Shown in pieces: positions 54,333 through 63,165 of a DNA stretch of 64,000 nucleotides. How positions within the stretch are numbered: position 1 is the stretch's first letter; the number at the start of each line of letters is the position of its first letter. The stretch lies in contig NZ_JAQUHV010000002.1 of the NCBI RefSeq assembly GCF_028681615.1, positions 62,001 through 126,000 of the forward strand, in the 5' to 3' direction. The notes beneath the pieces are model-generated. The model saw only the letters and a program-made list of their open reading frames with translations, ran no database searches and was not told the DNA's origin. The position numbers and the translations under genes were made by a program. Origin of the DNA: Sulfuricurvum sp. (GTDB lineage Bacteria > Campylobacterota > Campylobacteria > Campylobacterales > Sulfurimonadaceae).

Positions 54333-56294
54333 ATGAAAAAATATATATTGATCGGGCTTGGAATTATTGTACTGGTTCCAGTCGTTTTTTTAGGGTACAT
54401 CATCTACTCTTTTGAATACGAAACGAAACGCCTCATCAACTATCAACCCCGCTTAACGACCGAAGTATACGATCGAAACGGGAATAAGATCGCAAACCTC
54501 TTTAGCGATGAACATCGTTATTATGTTTCATACCAAAATATCCCTCCTATGCTGACGGAAGCTTTGTTGGCTATTGAAGACACCACTTTCTTTGAACATA
54601 ACGGTGTCAATCCCGATGCCATTATGCGGGCGATCATCAAAGACGTAACCTCAGGGCATTTGGTTGAGGGGGCCAGTACCATCACTCAGCAGCTCGTTAA
54701 AAATACGTTATTAACCCGTGAGAAAAAATTCTCCCGTAAGTTTAAAGAGGTTTTGTATTCGATCCGTATTGAGCAGGAATTGACGAAAGAACAGATTCTG
54801 GAGCGTTATTTTAATGAAATTTATTTGGGGCACGGATACTACGGTATCAAAACAGCTGCAGACGGGTATTTCCGAAAACCGCTGAAAGAACTGAGCCTCA
54901 AAGAGATGGCGATGCTTGTAGGTTTGCCGAAAGCACCGAATTTTTATTCTCCGACCAAAAACTATGAACTTTGTCTGGGGCGGGCAAACCGTGTTGTCGG
55001 GCGAATGTACGAGTTAGGCTGGATCGATCAGCCGACGTATGAAAAAGCGACTCAAGAGCGTCCGAAAGTCTATAACGATACGTTGAGCAAAAATTCCGGC
55101 CCTTACATCATCGATGAGGTTATGCGTCAGCTCGGTGATGCATTTCCGGATATCCGCAGCGGCGGATATAAAATTTATACCACCATCGACATGCGGCTTC
55201 AGGAAGCGGGTTACAAGGCTCTCCAATCCGGACGCAATGAGATCATAAAACGGGCACAGGATGCGGGCGATTTGGATGAGAATATGCAGCGTCAACTGAA
55301 TGGGGCTCTTATCAGTCTCGATCCGCGCAGCGGGGAAATTTTAGCGATGGTCGGAGGGTATGATTACTCTTTAAGTCCTTATAACCGTGTAACTCAGGCA
55401 AAGCGCCAACCGGGTTCGGCATTCAAACCATTCCTTTATCAGGTTGCATTGGACAGCGGTATGTCTCCGGCATCAATGGTTCCGGATATTGCCCGCACCT
55501 ATACGTATGCAGGCGACGACGGTGAAGAAAAAACATGGCAGCCAAAAAACTATAAGAATGAATACAAAGGGATGGTTACGATTCGTGATGCATTAACCCA
55601 TTCCCGTAACTTGGCGACGATCAATATGGTCAGTGATATGGGATTCTCAAAAGTTATTGAAGGTTTGAGACGTTTAGGCATTAGCGAAAATTTACCGCCT
55701 GACCTTTCTATTGCATTGGGGACAATTTCCATCTCTCCGATCGATCTGGCAAAATACTACACGATGTTTGCCAGCGGAGGGACTTTGACGAACCCGATAT
55801 TGATACGTGAGGTTATTACTCCGACCGGACAAACCCTTCGGTATGAAAATAAGAGCCGTCAGGTTGATACTCCTCAGCAGATTTATCTGATGACTTCGAT
55901 TCTAAAAGACGTCGTTACTCGCGGTACGGGGACGGGAGCACGTGTCGGAGGGATAGAGATAGCGGGTAAAACCGGAACTACCAACAAAAACGTTGATGCA
56001 TGGTTTGCGGGGTATTCCCCTACTGTTGAGACGGTAGTATGGTTTGGACATGATGATAATACGCCGATGCGCCGCAGTGAAACCGGCGGACGTGCAGCAG
56101 CCCCTGTTTTCCGTTATTACTACGAAGATTTATTGCGAATCTATCCTGATACCAAACGTTCTTTTGATCTCCCTGCGGGAGTGTATCAAGCTCCAACGGA
56201 TCAAAACGGCAGTGAAAATTTCACTGATACCTCTGCCGCTCCGGATGCAACTCAGGAAGAGACTCCGAAAACGGATGAAAAATTAGTATTCTAA
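54333..56294 (+). CDS. mrcA: Class A penicillin-binding protein 1A
   Basis: A 653-residue bifunctional peptidoglycan synthase. One N-terminal membrane helix (4-26). The GT51 domain has EDTTFFEHNG (Glu82) and EGASTITQQLVKN (112-124); the transpeptidase has SAFK at 362-365, SRN at 424-426 and KTG at 546-548. The C-terminal tail is acidic and low-complexity. The start is ATG at 54333, with AAGGAAG six bases upstream, in preference to a TTG at 54303 inside the ABC gene. Confidence 0.93.
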   Translation: MKKYILIGLGIIVLVPVVFLGYIIYSFEYETKRLINYQPRLTTEVYDRNGNKIANLFSDEHRYYVSYQNIPPMLTEALLAIEDTTFFEHNGVNPDAIMRAIIKDVTSGHLVEGASTITQQLVKNTLLTREKKFSRKFKEVLYSIRIEQELTKEQILERYFNEIYLGHGYYGIKTAADGYFRKPLKELSLKEMAMLVGLPKAPNFYSPTKNYELCLGRANRVVGRMYELGWIDQPTYEKATQERPKVYNDTLSKNSGPYIIDEVMRQLGDAFPDIRSGGYKIYTTIDMRLQEAGYKALQSGRNEIIKRAQDAGDLDENMQRQLNGALISLDPRSGEILAMVGGYDYSLSPYNRVTQAKRQPGSAFKPFLYQVALDSGMSPASMVPDIARTYTYAGDDGEEKTWQPKNYKNEYKGMVTIRDALTHSRNLATINMVSDMGFSKVIEGLRRLGISENLPPDLSIALGTISISPIDLAKYYTMFASGGTLTNPILIREVITPTGQTLRYENKSRQVDTPQQIYLMTSILKDVVTRGTGTGARVGGIEIAGKTGTTNKNVDAWFAGYSPTVETVVWFGHDDNTPMRRSETGGRAAAPVFRYYYEDLLRIYPDTKRSFDLPAGVYQAPTDQNGSENFTDTSAAPDATQEETPKTDEKLVF

Positions 56295-56308
56295 CGAATA
56301 GTACAGAC

Positions 56309-56339
56309 TAAAATGGGCACGCTCATTTTAATCTTTTTT
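56309..56339 (+). terminator. Rho-independent terminator after PBP1A
   Basis: TAAAATGGG (56309-56317) pairs with CTCATTTTA (56322-56330, one G-T), followed by ATCTTTTTT. A second stem, GGGATTTT/AAAATCCC (56343-56362, loop TTTT), lies just before tRNA-Gln. Confidence 0.8.
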
Positions 56340-56372
56340 AAGGGGATTTTTTTTAAAATCCCACTCTCACAT

Positions 56373-56447
56373 TGGGGTATCGCCAAGCGGTAAGGCAACT
56401 GGTTTTGGTCCAGTCATTCGGGGGTTCGAATCCCTCTTCCCCATCCA
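56373..56447 (+). tRNA. tRNA-Gln (anticodon TTG)
   Basis: Acceptor TGGGGTA/TTCCCCA pairs except one T-T, the anticodon stem ACTGG/CCAGT encloses TTG, the discriminator is T, and CCA is encoded. A T-run follows directly and should end transcription. Confidence 0.93.
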
Positions 56448-56460
56448 CCTTTTTTTCCCT

Positions 56461-57018
56461 TTATTTTTTAGTAGCTGCAGAGAGATAGAACCATACGCTT
56501 CCGCCAATAACAATGAGCATTACCGGTGCCAAATACGGTTTATCCGCAATCACATTGTATCCCTCGATTAACGCTCCCCCGAAAAGATAGCTTCCTCCTC
56601 CGACGACAACAGCCCAGATTGCCGCACCGAGAGCATTATAGGCGCTGAATTTCCAAAAATCGTATTTCGTCAAACCGATAGCGAGAGGAACAAGTGTTTT
56701 AAGCCCGTAGATAAATTTCTTGATGACAATAATCCATGAACCGCGCCGTTTGAGAAGCAAGTGCGAAAAGGCCAGTTTTCGGCGGTGTTTTCGGAAATGT
56801 TCCATCATCTCTTTTTTGTGATAGCGGGACATGTAAAACATGAGGGAGTCTCCGATAAAGTTAGCGGCAAAAGCGATTGCTATCGAAAGGGATAAATCCA
56901 TTTTTCCCATAAAACTGAGTACACCCGCACCGATCAAGGCAACCATTCCTCCGCCTAGAGAATATAGGAATACAACGAGATATCCATACGTTGCGAGGTT
57001 TTTTAACATATCATCCAT
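56461..57018 (-). CDS. DedA family membrane protein
   Basis: A 185-residue protein of the DedA/VTT family with four to five predicted helices. It shows FIGDSLMFYMSRY and the later YGLKTLVPLAIGLTKYDFWKFSAYN segment, where the family's conserved acidic and basic residues lie. DedA proteins move phospholipids or undecaprenyl phosphate across the inner membrane. The frame is open to 57060, but the ATG at 57018 starts the first hydrophobic segment. A weak SD (AGGA) lies eleven bases upstream. Confidence 0.78.
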   Translation of the reverse strand: MDDMLKNLATYGYLVVFLYSLGGGMVALIGAGVLSFMGKMDLSLSIAIAFAANFIGDSLMFYMSRYHKKEMMEHFRKHRRKLAFSHLLLKRRGSWIIVIKKFIYGLKTLVPLAIGLTKYDFWKFSAYNALGAAIWAVVVGGGSYLFGGALIEGYNVIADKPYLAPVMLIVIGGSVWFYLSAATKK

Positions 57019-57049
57019 AATAAAATCATTCCTTTTTTTTAATTGATTC

Positions 57050-57119
57050 CCATAATCCAATACATAGAGTAGCTCCGAAGGCAGCAGTGCCGAGAGGAGC
57101 GTGCGTTTTTGGATTATGG
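57050..57119. repeat. Nested inverted-repeat element
   Basis: CCATAATCCAA (57050-57060) and TTGGATTATGG (57109-57119) are perfect 11-bp arms. Within them GCTCC (57072-57076) faces GGAGC (57096-57100), and GGCA faces TGCC around GCAG. The whole can fold as one long interrupted stem. It begins in the open frame upstream of the DedA gene. Confidence 0.6.
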
Positions 57120-57131
57120 TATGCTCTTTTG

Positions 57132-57159
57132 GTACTTTTCTGGCTAAACAGAAAAGTAC
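57132..57159 (-). terminator. Perfect hairpin after uvrB
   Basis: GTACTTTTCTG (57132-57142) and CAGAAAAGTAC (57149-57159) form an 11-bp stem with a six-base loop, seven bases after the uvrB stop. Low GC and absence of a T-run make it an atypical terminator. Confidence 0.45.
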
Positions 57160-57165
57160 AGAGAG

Positions 57166-59139
57166 TTATAACTTACGAATTTTTGCTATTTCATCTCGCA
57201 GCCGTGCCGCCTCTTCAAACTCCAATTTCTTAGCCGCTTCTCTCATTTTGAGATTCAACTCTTCGATCAGTTTTTTCCGTTCCGCAGCAGGAAGTGTTTT
57301 CGCCTTTTTAGAGCGGTTGTAGAGATCGCCTACATCTTCGAGTTTGAGATTTTCATCGAGAGAGCGTTTGGTTGTTGTCGGCGTGATCCCGTGTTCCGTA
57401 TTATAGGCTTCTTGTATAGCACGCCGTTTGGTCGTGGTACCGATTGCACGTTCCATCGATCCCGTAATCTTTTGGGCGTATAAAATGACGTGTCCGTGTT
57501 CATTCCGAGCCGCACGGCCGATGGTTTGGATCAGAGCGGTTTCAGAGCGTAAGAATCCCTCTTTATCGGCATCCAAAATCGCGACAAGGCTTACTTCGGG
57601 AAGATCAAGCCCTTCTCGTAAAAGGTTGATTCCGATAAGGACGTCAAAGTCTCCGACACGAAGCCCCCGAATGATCTGGTTGCGTTCTATCGCATCGATC
57701 TCGGAATGCATATACTGCACTTTGATCCCCAGATCGGCGAGGTATTTGGTGAGGGCTTCGGCCATTTTTTTGGTGAGTACCGTGACAAGGACACGATCGC
57801 CGAGAGCAACCGTTTTTTTGATCTCGTCATGCAGATCTTCCACCTGATTTTCAGAGGGCTTGATGGTGATGATCGGATCGAGCAGTCCGGTCGGTCGGAT
57901 GATCTGATGGGCGAGGGTGGTGCTGACATCGAGTTCCTGTGCGGAAGGGGTCGCCGAGACGAACATATAGTGGGGTGCTTTGTTCATAAACTCATCGATC
58001 ATCAACGGACGGTTGTCCAATGCGCTCGGAAGTCGGAACCCGTATTCGACGAGTACCTCTTTCCGGCTTCGGTCTCCGGCAAACATTCCCCGAAACTGAG
58101 GGAGACTGACATGGCTCTCATCGACGATAATGAGATATTTGTCGTGATGGAGGGCAAAATAATCGAGGAGCGTATAGGGGGCTTCACCCGGTTTTTTGTC
58201 GGTCAGATGGCGGGAGTAGTTTTCGATCCCCTTACACATCCCCGTCGCTTGCAGCATTTCAAGATCAAACTCGCATCGCTGTTTGAGACGCTGAGCTTCG
58301 ACGATTTTCCCCTGCTTGTCGAGTTCAGCCAACCGTTCTCCCAGCTCGTCTTCGATCCGTTTGATGGCGCGGGAGAGTTTCTCTTGCCCGACGGCAAACT
58401 GGCTTGTAGCGTAGATAGTGATAGTTTGAATGCTCTCAACCACAGAATTCTTCAGCGGTTCGAACAGAGCAAGACGTTCCACTTCATCCCCGAAAAATTC
58501 GATTCGCAGTGCCTGATCCTGCCAGTAGGGGGGATAGATATCGACCACTTCGCCGTTGACCCGAAAGTGACCTCCGTCAAAATAGCTATCATTGCGGGCA
58601 TATCCCATCTCGACGAGGCGTAATAGGAGTTTCTTCTGGCTGATCTCATCGCCGATACTTACGACCTGCACCATCTTCTCGTACTCTTCAGGATCCCCAA
58701 GCCCATAGTTGGCGGAGACGGAAGCGACGACAATGACGTCGTCATAGCTAAGAAGATTGGCGGTAGCCGAGAGGCGCAGCCGTTCCAGTTCATCGTTGAT
58801 GGAACTGTCTTTTTCGATAAATAAATCCTGGCGGGGGATATAGGCTTCGGGCTGATAATAGTCGTAGTAGCTGATGAAATACTCGACATGATTTTCGGGG
58901 AAAAACGAGCGGAATTCGCTGTAGAGCTGTGCCGCCAATGTCTTATTATGGGTCATGATGATGGTCGGCAGCTGAACGCTTTCGATCACCTTCGCCATCG
59001 TGTAGGTTTTACCGCTGCCCGTAACCCCTTCGAGGGCGACATAGCGTTCACCGTTTTTGATACCGCTGCTAAGCGCGTCGATGGCAATGGGCTGATCACC
59101 GGCAGGTTGGTAGGGAGTATGGACTTTAAAAACCGGCAA
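57166..59139 (-). CDS. uvrB: UvrABC system protein B
   Basis: A 657-residue excision-repair helicase that verifies DNA damage with UvrA and recruits UvrC. Walker A GVTGSGKT is at about 38-45, the beta-hairpin [12 protein letters not shown] near 90-102, DESH near 340, and helicase motifs V/VI ([19 protein letters not shown]) near 510-545. The C-terminal UVR domain ([19 protein letters not shown]) for UvrC contact is present. Full length. Confidence 0.97.
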   Translation of the reverse strand: MPVFKVHTPYQPAGDQPIAIDALSSGIKNGERYVALEGVTGSGKTYTMAKVIESVQLPTIIMTHNKTLAAQLYSEFRSFFPENHVEYFISYYDYYQPEAYIPRQDLFIEKDSSINDELERLRLSATANLLSYDDVIVVASVSANYGLGDPEEYEKMVQVVSIGDEISQKKLLLRLVEMGYARNDSYFDGGHFRVNGEVVDIYPPYWQDQALRIEFFGDEVERLALFEPLKNSVVESIQTITIYATSQFAVGQEKLSRAIKRIEDELGERLAELDKQGKIVEAQRLKQRCEFDLEMLQATGMCKGIENYSRHLTDKKPGEAPYTLLDYFALHHDKYLIIVDESHVSLPQFRGMFAGDRSRKEVLVEYGFRLPSALDNRPLMIDEFMNKAPHYMFVSATPSAQELDVSTTLAHQIIRPTGLLDPIITIKPSENQVEDLHDEIKKTVALGDRVLVTVLTKKMAEALTKYLADLGIKVQYMHSEIDAIERNQIIRGLRVGDFDVLIGINLLREGLDLPEVSLVAILDADKEGFLRSETALIQTIGRAARNEHGHVILYAQKITGSMERAIGTTTKRRAIQEAYNTEHGITPTTTKRSLDENLKLEDVGDLYNRSKKAKTLPAAERKKLIEELNLKMREAAKKLEFEEAARLRDEIAKIRKL

Positions 59140-59200
59140 TGAATGACCCTGAAATAGTTTAGTTTATAGTAGCCGAATTATAGCGGAAAACCTGTTGTCA

Positions 59201-59668
59201 TTATGGTTTACAATTGATAGACTCTTTGAGGGCTATGGTTTCCGGAAGCTCAATCCAAAGTGCCTTCAGGGAGAGATCAAGGTCGTATATGAACAAAAAG
59301 AGCGAGAGGATCAAGCTGATGATACTCGCGATGAACAAGGTTATGAGGAGATACGTCATATTAAAATGATACAGTGCCGATCCAAACAGAGCGATGATGA
59401 TAAATGAAACGAGTAAAACACTCAGGACGGCCAGAAAGTTGCTATTTCTAATGATTTTTGCTCTCAAAGAGAGGATTTTCAGTTCCGATAATATGCGCTC
59501 AAGATCTGTACCTGAAGAGCTGCGGTACTCAACGGAGAGTTGACGCGTCCTGTCGACGATGCGTCCGAAGCGGTTAGTGAGGCTCAAAATGATTAAGCCG
59601 ATTCCGGAAATAAGAATGACCGGACCGATGGCCAATTGTAACGTTCCGATGAGATCCGCCAGTAACAT
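59201..59668 (-). CDS. DUF2721 membrane protein
   Basis: A 155-residue protein of the DUF2721 family. Three membrane helices lie at about 10-30, 77-97 and 103-130. The hallmark LTNRFGRIVDRTRQL follows the first helix and is predicted to be cytoplasmic. The role is unknown; it stands alone between uvrB and the coiled-coil pair. Confidence 0.8.
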   Translation of the reverse strand: MLLADLIGTLQLAIGPVILISGIGLIILSLTNRFGRIVDRTRQLSVEYRSSSGTDLERILSELKILSLRAKIIRNSNFLAVLSVLLVSFIIIALFGSALYHFNMTYLLITLFIASIISLILSLFLFIYDLDLSLKALWIELPETIALKESINCKP

Positions 59669-59780
59669 AAGAACTCCTTTTACGCGTAAACATGGATGCT
59701 TCTTTTCAGATATTCACGGGCAGATTATAGCCCACATTTTATGGGCTATGCCTGCATCCTGAGCTAAACTGTGTTAGAAT

Positions 59781-59786
59781 TATAAC
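59781..59786 (+). promoter_or_regulatory. Putative -10 of the coiled-coil gene pair
   Basis: TATAAC (59781-59786) in GAATTATAACAAG, 26 bases before the ATG at 59812; AAGG serves as the SD. Confidence 0.45.
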
Positions 59787-59811
59787 AAGACTCTATACCC
59801 CAAGGTTAATC

Positions 59812-60084
59812 ATGTTATTTAATCCTACACCATTGGAAAAATTGGCCACACTTGTTACGGATTTGATTGAAAAACAAACTGCGCTTCAGGCCGAGCTCGA
59901 AACACTTCGAAGCGAAAGTACGTTGAGCCGCAGTAATGAACAAAGTAAAGATGCTGAGATTCAACGTCTGCACGGTGCCCTTGCTTCTAAAGATGAAGAG
60001 ATCAAAATGTACGGTGATGAACTCGCCGCCAAAGATGCGGAAATCGAAGCAATCGTTTCAAAAATCGAAAGCTTGCTTGGATGA
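59812..60084 (+). CDS. Small coiled-coil protein (ZapB-like size)
   Basis: A 90-residue, almost fully helical and acidic protein; heptad-like spacing runs from EKLATLVTDLIEKQTAL to IEAIVSKIESLLG. No membrane segment or signal. Size, coil content and the ending recall the division protein ZapB, but coiled coils converge easily and this is not proof. The stop overlaps the next ATG (ATGA). Confidence 0.6.
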   Translation: MLFNPTPLEKLATLVTDLIEKQTALQAELETLRSESTLSRSNEQSKDAEIQRLHGALASKDEEIKMYGDELAAKDAEIEAIVSKIESLLG

Positions 60085-60302
60085 AGACCAAAATAACCCT
60101 CACTCTTAATGCCAAACGTTATGACATTGATGTAGAGGAAGATTTTGCCCGTTTTTTGAGCGAGCAGATGAAACAGGATTTTGAATTTTACGGAAACAAT
60201 GATATCAAACTCCTTCTTCAGGCTTATGTCCGTAAAAGCTTCGCTCTGTATGAACAAGAGAAAGAAATTTCCGGATTGATCGATCGTCTCCAAAATTTTT
60301 AA
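60081..60302 (+). CDS. Small hypothetical protein coupled to the coiled-coil gene
   Basis: A 73-residue cytoplasmic protein: a beta-hairpin start (KITLTLNAKRYDIDVEED) then three helices (LLLQAYVRKSFALYEQEKEI). The pattern is faintly ZapA-like, but the chain is short. Similar small proteins are, from memory, common in Campylobacterota. ATGA overlap with the preceding gene suggests they act together. Confidence 0.6.
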   Translation: MKTKITLTLNAKRYDIDVEEDFARFLSEQMKQDFEFYGNNDIKLLLQAYVRKSFALYEQEKEISGLIDRLQNF

Positions 60303-60333
60303 TACACTCCACAATCCCTTCACAATAACTTTT

Positions 60334-60374
60334 TATACTGCTCTCATCAAAAGGGAATCTCGAAAGAGAATCCC
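60334..60374 (+). promoter_or_regulatory. Promoter and GAAA-capped leader hairpin of the 60392 gene
   Basis: TATACT (60334-60339) is a likely -10. GGGAATCTC (60353-60361) pairs with GAGAATCCC (60366-60374), with one A-A mismatch, around a GAAA tetraloop. The SD AAGGAG follows the hairpin, so the stem may protect the mRNA 5' end. Confidence 0.45.
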
Positions 60375-60391
60375 TAAACAAGGAGTTGATT

Positions 60392-60721
60392 ATGAAAAAG
60401 TTTCTTTTGTTGCTTGCTGCTGCGGCACTCACTGCCACTATGGCACAAGCGGACGCTGCATCTGGCCAAAAAGTCTATCTTAAAGTGTTCAAAGCGAAAT
60501 TCGGGATGAACGGGGTCAAATTTGCCGCGGAACATACGGTTTCGGAGTGGGAAGATTTGTTTGCGGATAATGCAAAAGGATTTATTAAAGAGTACGGTGA
60601 CAAATTCCCTGCGGCGGCACCGATTTTAACCAATCCGGATATGAAAGACAAAATTCAAGATGTCGGCGATTTTGCCAAACAATACGGTTCTGATAGCGGA
60701 AATGTCCCTTCTTGCGGATAA
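60392..60721 (+). CDS. Small periplasmic protein, cytochrome-c-like without heme motif
   Basis: A 109-residue protein with a signal peptide (1-20, ending AQA). The mature part (SGQKVYLKVFKAKFGMNGVKFA, then EWEDLFADN and YGSDSGNVPSCG) resembles a group of Campylobacterota secreted proteins sometimes labelled cytochrome c. No CxxCH is present and there is only one cysteine, so it should not bind heme c. AAGGAG lies before the ATG at 60392. It precedes a true cytochrome c. Function unknown. Confidence 0.65.
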   Translation: MKKFLLLLAAAALTATMAQADAASGQKVYLKVFKAKFGMNGVKFAAEHTVSEWEDLFADNAKGFIKEYGDKFPAAAPILTNPDMKDKIQDVGDFAKQYGSDSGNVPSCG

Positions 60722-60734
60722 TTAAATATCGTCT

Positions 60735-60804
60735 CGTTCGTGGTGAGCATGTCGAACCATGAACTTACAAAATTTTACCCTTCGACTGGCTCAGGGCGAA
60801 CGGG
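60735..60804. repeat. Paired palindromic repeat unit
   Basis: Two imperfect palindromes separated by 13 bases. Unit 1 is 60735-60764 (GTTCGTGGT...ACCATGAAC); unit 2 is 60778-60804 (CCCTTCG...CGAACGGG). The pair resembles an intergenic repeat I recognise from many unrelated bacterial genomes, of the REP kind. It fills most of the gap between the two small secreted-protein genes. Confidence 0.7.
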
Positions 60805-60822
60805 TTACTAAAAGGATAAAAA

Positions 60823-61116
60823 ATGAAAACGTTAATTGCGATTCTTGGACTTACAGCTATGTTGAGCGCCGCTGAGGGCGGTGCTTTGTTTCAAAAATGT
60901 GCGGCGTGTCACGGTGCTAAAGCGGAAAAAGCGGCTTTGGGTAAATCAGAAGTGATTGCCGGATGGAAATCGGATAAAGTGCTTGATGCCCTCAAAGGCT
61001 ACAAAGCCGGAACCCGCAATACCAAAGGGATGGGTGCTATCATGAAAGGGCAAACGGCTACGTTGTCGGAGAGTGATATGAAATCTCTTGCGGATTATGT
61101 TGCAGGATTGAAATAA
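60823..61116 (+). CDS. Small c-type cytochrome (class I)
   Basis: A 97-residue periplasmic monoheme cytochrome. Signal peptide about 1-17 (ending LSA). CAACH at about 27-31 binds the heme, and the distal Met ligand is probably in GMGAIMKG. The C-terminal helix ALADYVAGL-type ending (SLADYVAGLK) fits the c553 family, electron carriers to terminal oxidases. AAAAGGAT lies before the ATG. Confidence 0.88.
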   Translation: MKTLIAILGLTAMLSAAEGGALFQKCAACHGAKAEKAALGKSEVIAGWKSDKVLDALKGYKAGTRNTKGMGAIMKGQTATLSESDMKSLADYVAGLK

Positions 61117-61170
61117 GCCTTTTTAGCTGCTGCGAGCTGTCGTAGCCAACGCTAATGTTTTTGTCTCTCT

Positions 61171-61186
61171 CCCCGCTTAGGCGGGG
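61171..61186 (+). terminator. Hairpin after the cytochrome c gene
   Basis: CCCCGC (61171-61176) pairs with GCGGGG (61181-61186) around TTAG. A GC-rich stem followed by GTTATCTT; probably a weak terminator. The rest of this 197-base gap has no recognised feature. Confidence 0.5.
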
Positions 61187-61312
61187 GTTATCTTCTTTCC
61201 AATACGTTTCAGTTGTTCACACCCTCTCTATCTGACATAAGATTTCCTCCATTATTGTTCGGGTTTATTTACCGTTTTTAGCCATAATTGCCCATCATAA
61301 CAAAGGGACGGA

Positions 61313-62137
61313 ATGTTCAAATCATTATTTTTCTTTTTTCTTCTCTCTGTCACCGCTTTATATGCCGATATCGATGCTGAAAAACTGGATAAATTAAATG
61401 TCGAAGCACTGCTGGTCAAAAATCTTACGAGCAATGAGATACTCTATTCCAAAGAGGCGCTGCGTGAAGTTCAGCCGGCAAGTCTGACCAAAATCATGAC
61501 GGCCATATTGGCGATAGAACAGGGAGATTTAAACCGCTCTGTCGTTATTACGAAAGAGATGCTACAAGTTGAGCCTACCAAAGCAGGGTACAAAGAGGGA
61601 GAAGTCTTCGCATTGGACGATTTGATCAAAGCGGCACTGATTAAATCAGATAACGATGCGGCAATGGCCATTGCAATAGCGGTCGGAGGCTCGGTCGAAT
61701 ATTTCAAAGAGATGATGAATGCCAAAGCCGCAAGTATCGGCATGGTGAATACCGTTTTTACAAACCCGTGCGGATTTGACATCGGGAATCATCACTCTAC
61801 ACCTCAAGATCTTCTTACTTTGGCGGAATACGCTATCAAAAATCCTGTATTTAATGACATTACCCGCCTAAATCAGCATACATATTACTCGCTCAACAGC
61901 GGTCGGAAATTTGTCGCCCATACCCACAATCAGCTTCTTAACCAGTATGAATATGCTGTGGGAGTGAAAACGGGGTATACCTCAAAAGCGGGGCCGTGCT
62001 TGATCGCCCGAGCCAAGAAAGAGGACAGGGATTGTTTGATCATTATGCTCAATTCCAAAGAGAACCGCTGGAAAACGGCAAAAGAGATATTTGAGCAGGT
62101 ATTTGTCCCTAAGCAGGATGTTTTGGCATCGCTGTAA
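61313..62137 (+). CDS. dacA: D-alanyl-D-alanine carboxypeptidase (PBP5/6 family)
   Basis: A 274-residue secreted penicillin-binding protein that trims the stem pentapeptide. Signal peptide 1-18. SLTK is at 57-60, SDN at 112-114 and KTG at 219-221. It lacks the C-terminal beta domain and the amphipathic membrane anchor of E. coli PBP5, so it is the short form and may be soluble in the periplasm. SD GGGACGGA lies directly before the ATG. Confidence 0.9.
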   Translation: MFKSLFFFFLLSVTALYADIDAEKLDKLNVEALLVKNLTSNEILYSKEALREVQPASLTKIMTAILAIEQGDLNRSVVITKEMLQVEPTKAGYKEGEVFALDDLIKAALIKSDNDAAMAIAIAVGGSVEYFKEMMNAKAASIGMVNTVFTNPCGFDIGNHHSTPQDLLTLAEYAIKNPVFNDITRLNQHTYYSLNSGRKFVAHTHNQLLNQYEYAVGVKTGYTSKAGPCLIARAKKEDRDCLIIMLNSKENRWKTAKEIFEQVFVPKQDVLASL

Positions 62138-62139
62138 CA

Positions 62140-63165
62140 CTAATCTTTAAACTGCGTCATGATGGCTTTGATATCATCCATATGTTGCAAGAATATATCT
62201 ACTAGCTCACTGTCAAAATGTTTCCCTTTTTGATCCTGCAGGTATTCAACCGCCCGCTCAATACTCCAAGCTTCTTTATACGGCCGTCGCGACGTGAGCG
62301 CATCGAACACATCGGCTATGGCGACGATCCGGCCTGCGAGCGGAATATCATATCCTTTGATTCCGTTTGGATATCCGGTTCCGTCAAATCGTTCATGATG
62401 GGTCAGCGAAACAATCCGGGCCGTTTGAAGCAGCAAGGAATGGTGATTCCCGATAATATCGGCTCCTTGATTCGGATGTTTGCGTATCACTTCCCACTCT
62501 TCGGGCGTTAGAGATCCCGGCTTTTGCAAAACGGCATCCGGAGTTCCGATTTTGCCGATATCATGCATCGGCGCTGAGAGATAGATGAGTTCGGTGCGGG
62601 CGTTGTCGAGTCCAATTTTTTGAGCGATCAGTTTTGCATAGGCACTCATTCGCAAGATATGGGTTCCGGTTTCGTTGTCTTTGAACTCTGCCGCACGTCC
62701 GAGCTGGCGAATGACTTCCATGCGTGTAAGGACGATCTCTTCGGTCCGCTCTTGAAGTTTTTGTTCGAGGTTATGCTGATTTCTCAAAAGCGTAATGTGG
62801 GTATTGACACGGGCTAGTACGATGGAAGAGTTGACCGGTTTGGTGATGTAGTCTACCGCTCCGAGATGTAGCCCTTCTTCCTCATTTGTATAATCACTCA
62901 GTGTTGTGACGAAGATGATCGGGATGTTGCGCGTCATGGGGTCATTTTTGAGTTTTTTGCAGACATCGTATCCGCTGATATCCGGCATCATGATGTCCAA
63001 AAGAATCAGATCCGGGATATCTCCGGACGCGATGAGATTGAGCGCTTTTGTCCCTCCTGTCGCTACTTTGACTTTGTAAAAAGGTTTGAGAATTTCGCTT
63101 AAAACCATTAAATTTTCGGGAGAATCATCAACGATGAGGATCGTTTCGGGAGTATAGGGGATCAT
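62140..63165 (-). CDS. Response regulator with HD-GYP domain
   Basis: A 341-residue RpfG-type regulator. The receiver (1-122) keeps the phospho-acceptor Asp57 and the switch Lys109. A coiled linker (128-150) precedes the HD-GYP domain with HD at 201-202 and HHERFDGTGYP at 256-266, so it should degrade c-di-GMP. Its ATGA start overlaps the hybrid-kinase stop, which points to that kinase as the likely phosphodonor. Confidence 0.92.
   Translation of the reverse strand: MIPYTPETILIVDDSPENLMVLSEILKPFYKVKVATGGTKALNLIASGDIPDLILLDIMMPDISGYDVCKKLKNDPMTRNIPIIFVTTLSDYTNEEEGLHLGAVDYITKPVNSSIVLARVNTHITLLRNQHNLEQKLQERTEEIVLTRMEVIRQLGRAAEFKDNETGTHILRMSAYAKLIAQKIGLDNARTELIYLSAPMHDIGKIGTPDAVLQKPGSLTPEEWEVIRKHPNQGADIIGNHHSLLLQTARIVSLTHHERFDGTGYPNGIKGYDIPLAGRIVAIADVFDALTSRRPYKEAWSIERAVEYLQDQKGKHFDSELVDIFLQHMDDIKAIMTQFKD

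Noticed and set aside
57706-58623. Plus-strand ORF of 305 codons inside uvrB
   Set aside because: Antisense to conserved helicase motifs of UvrB; composition is that of a shadow frame.
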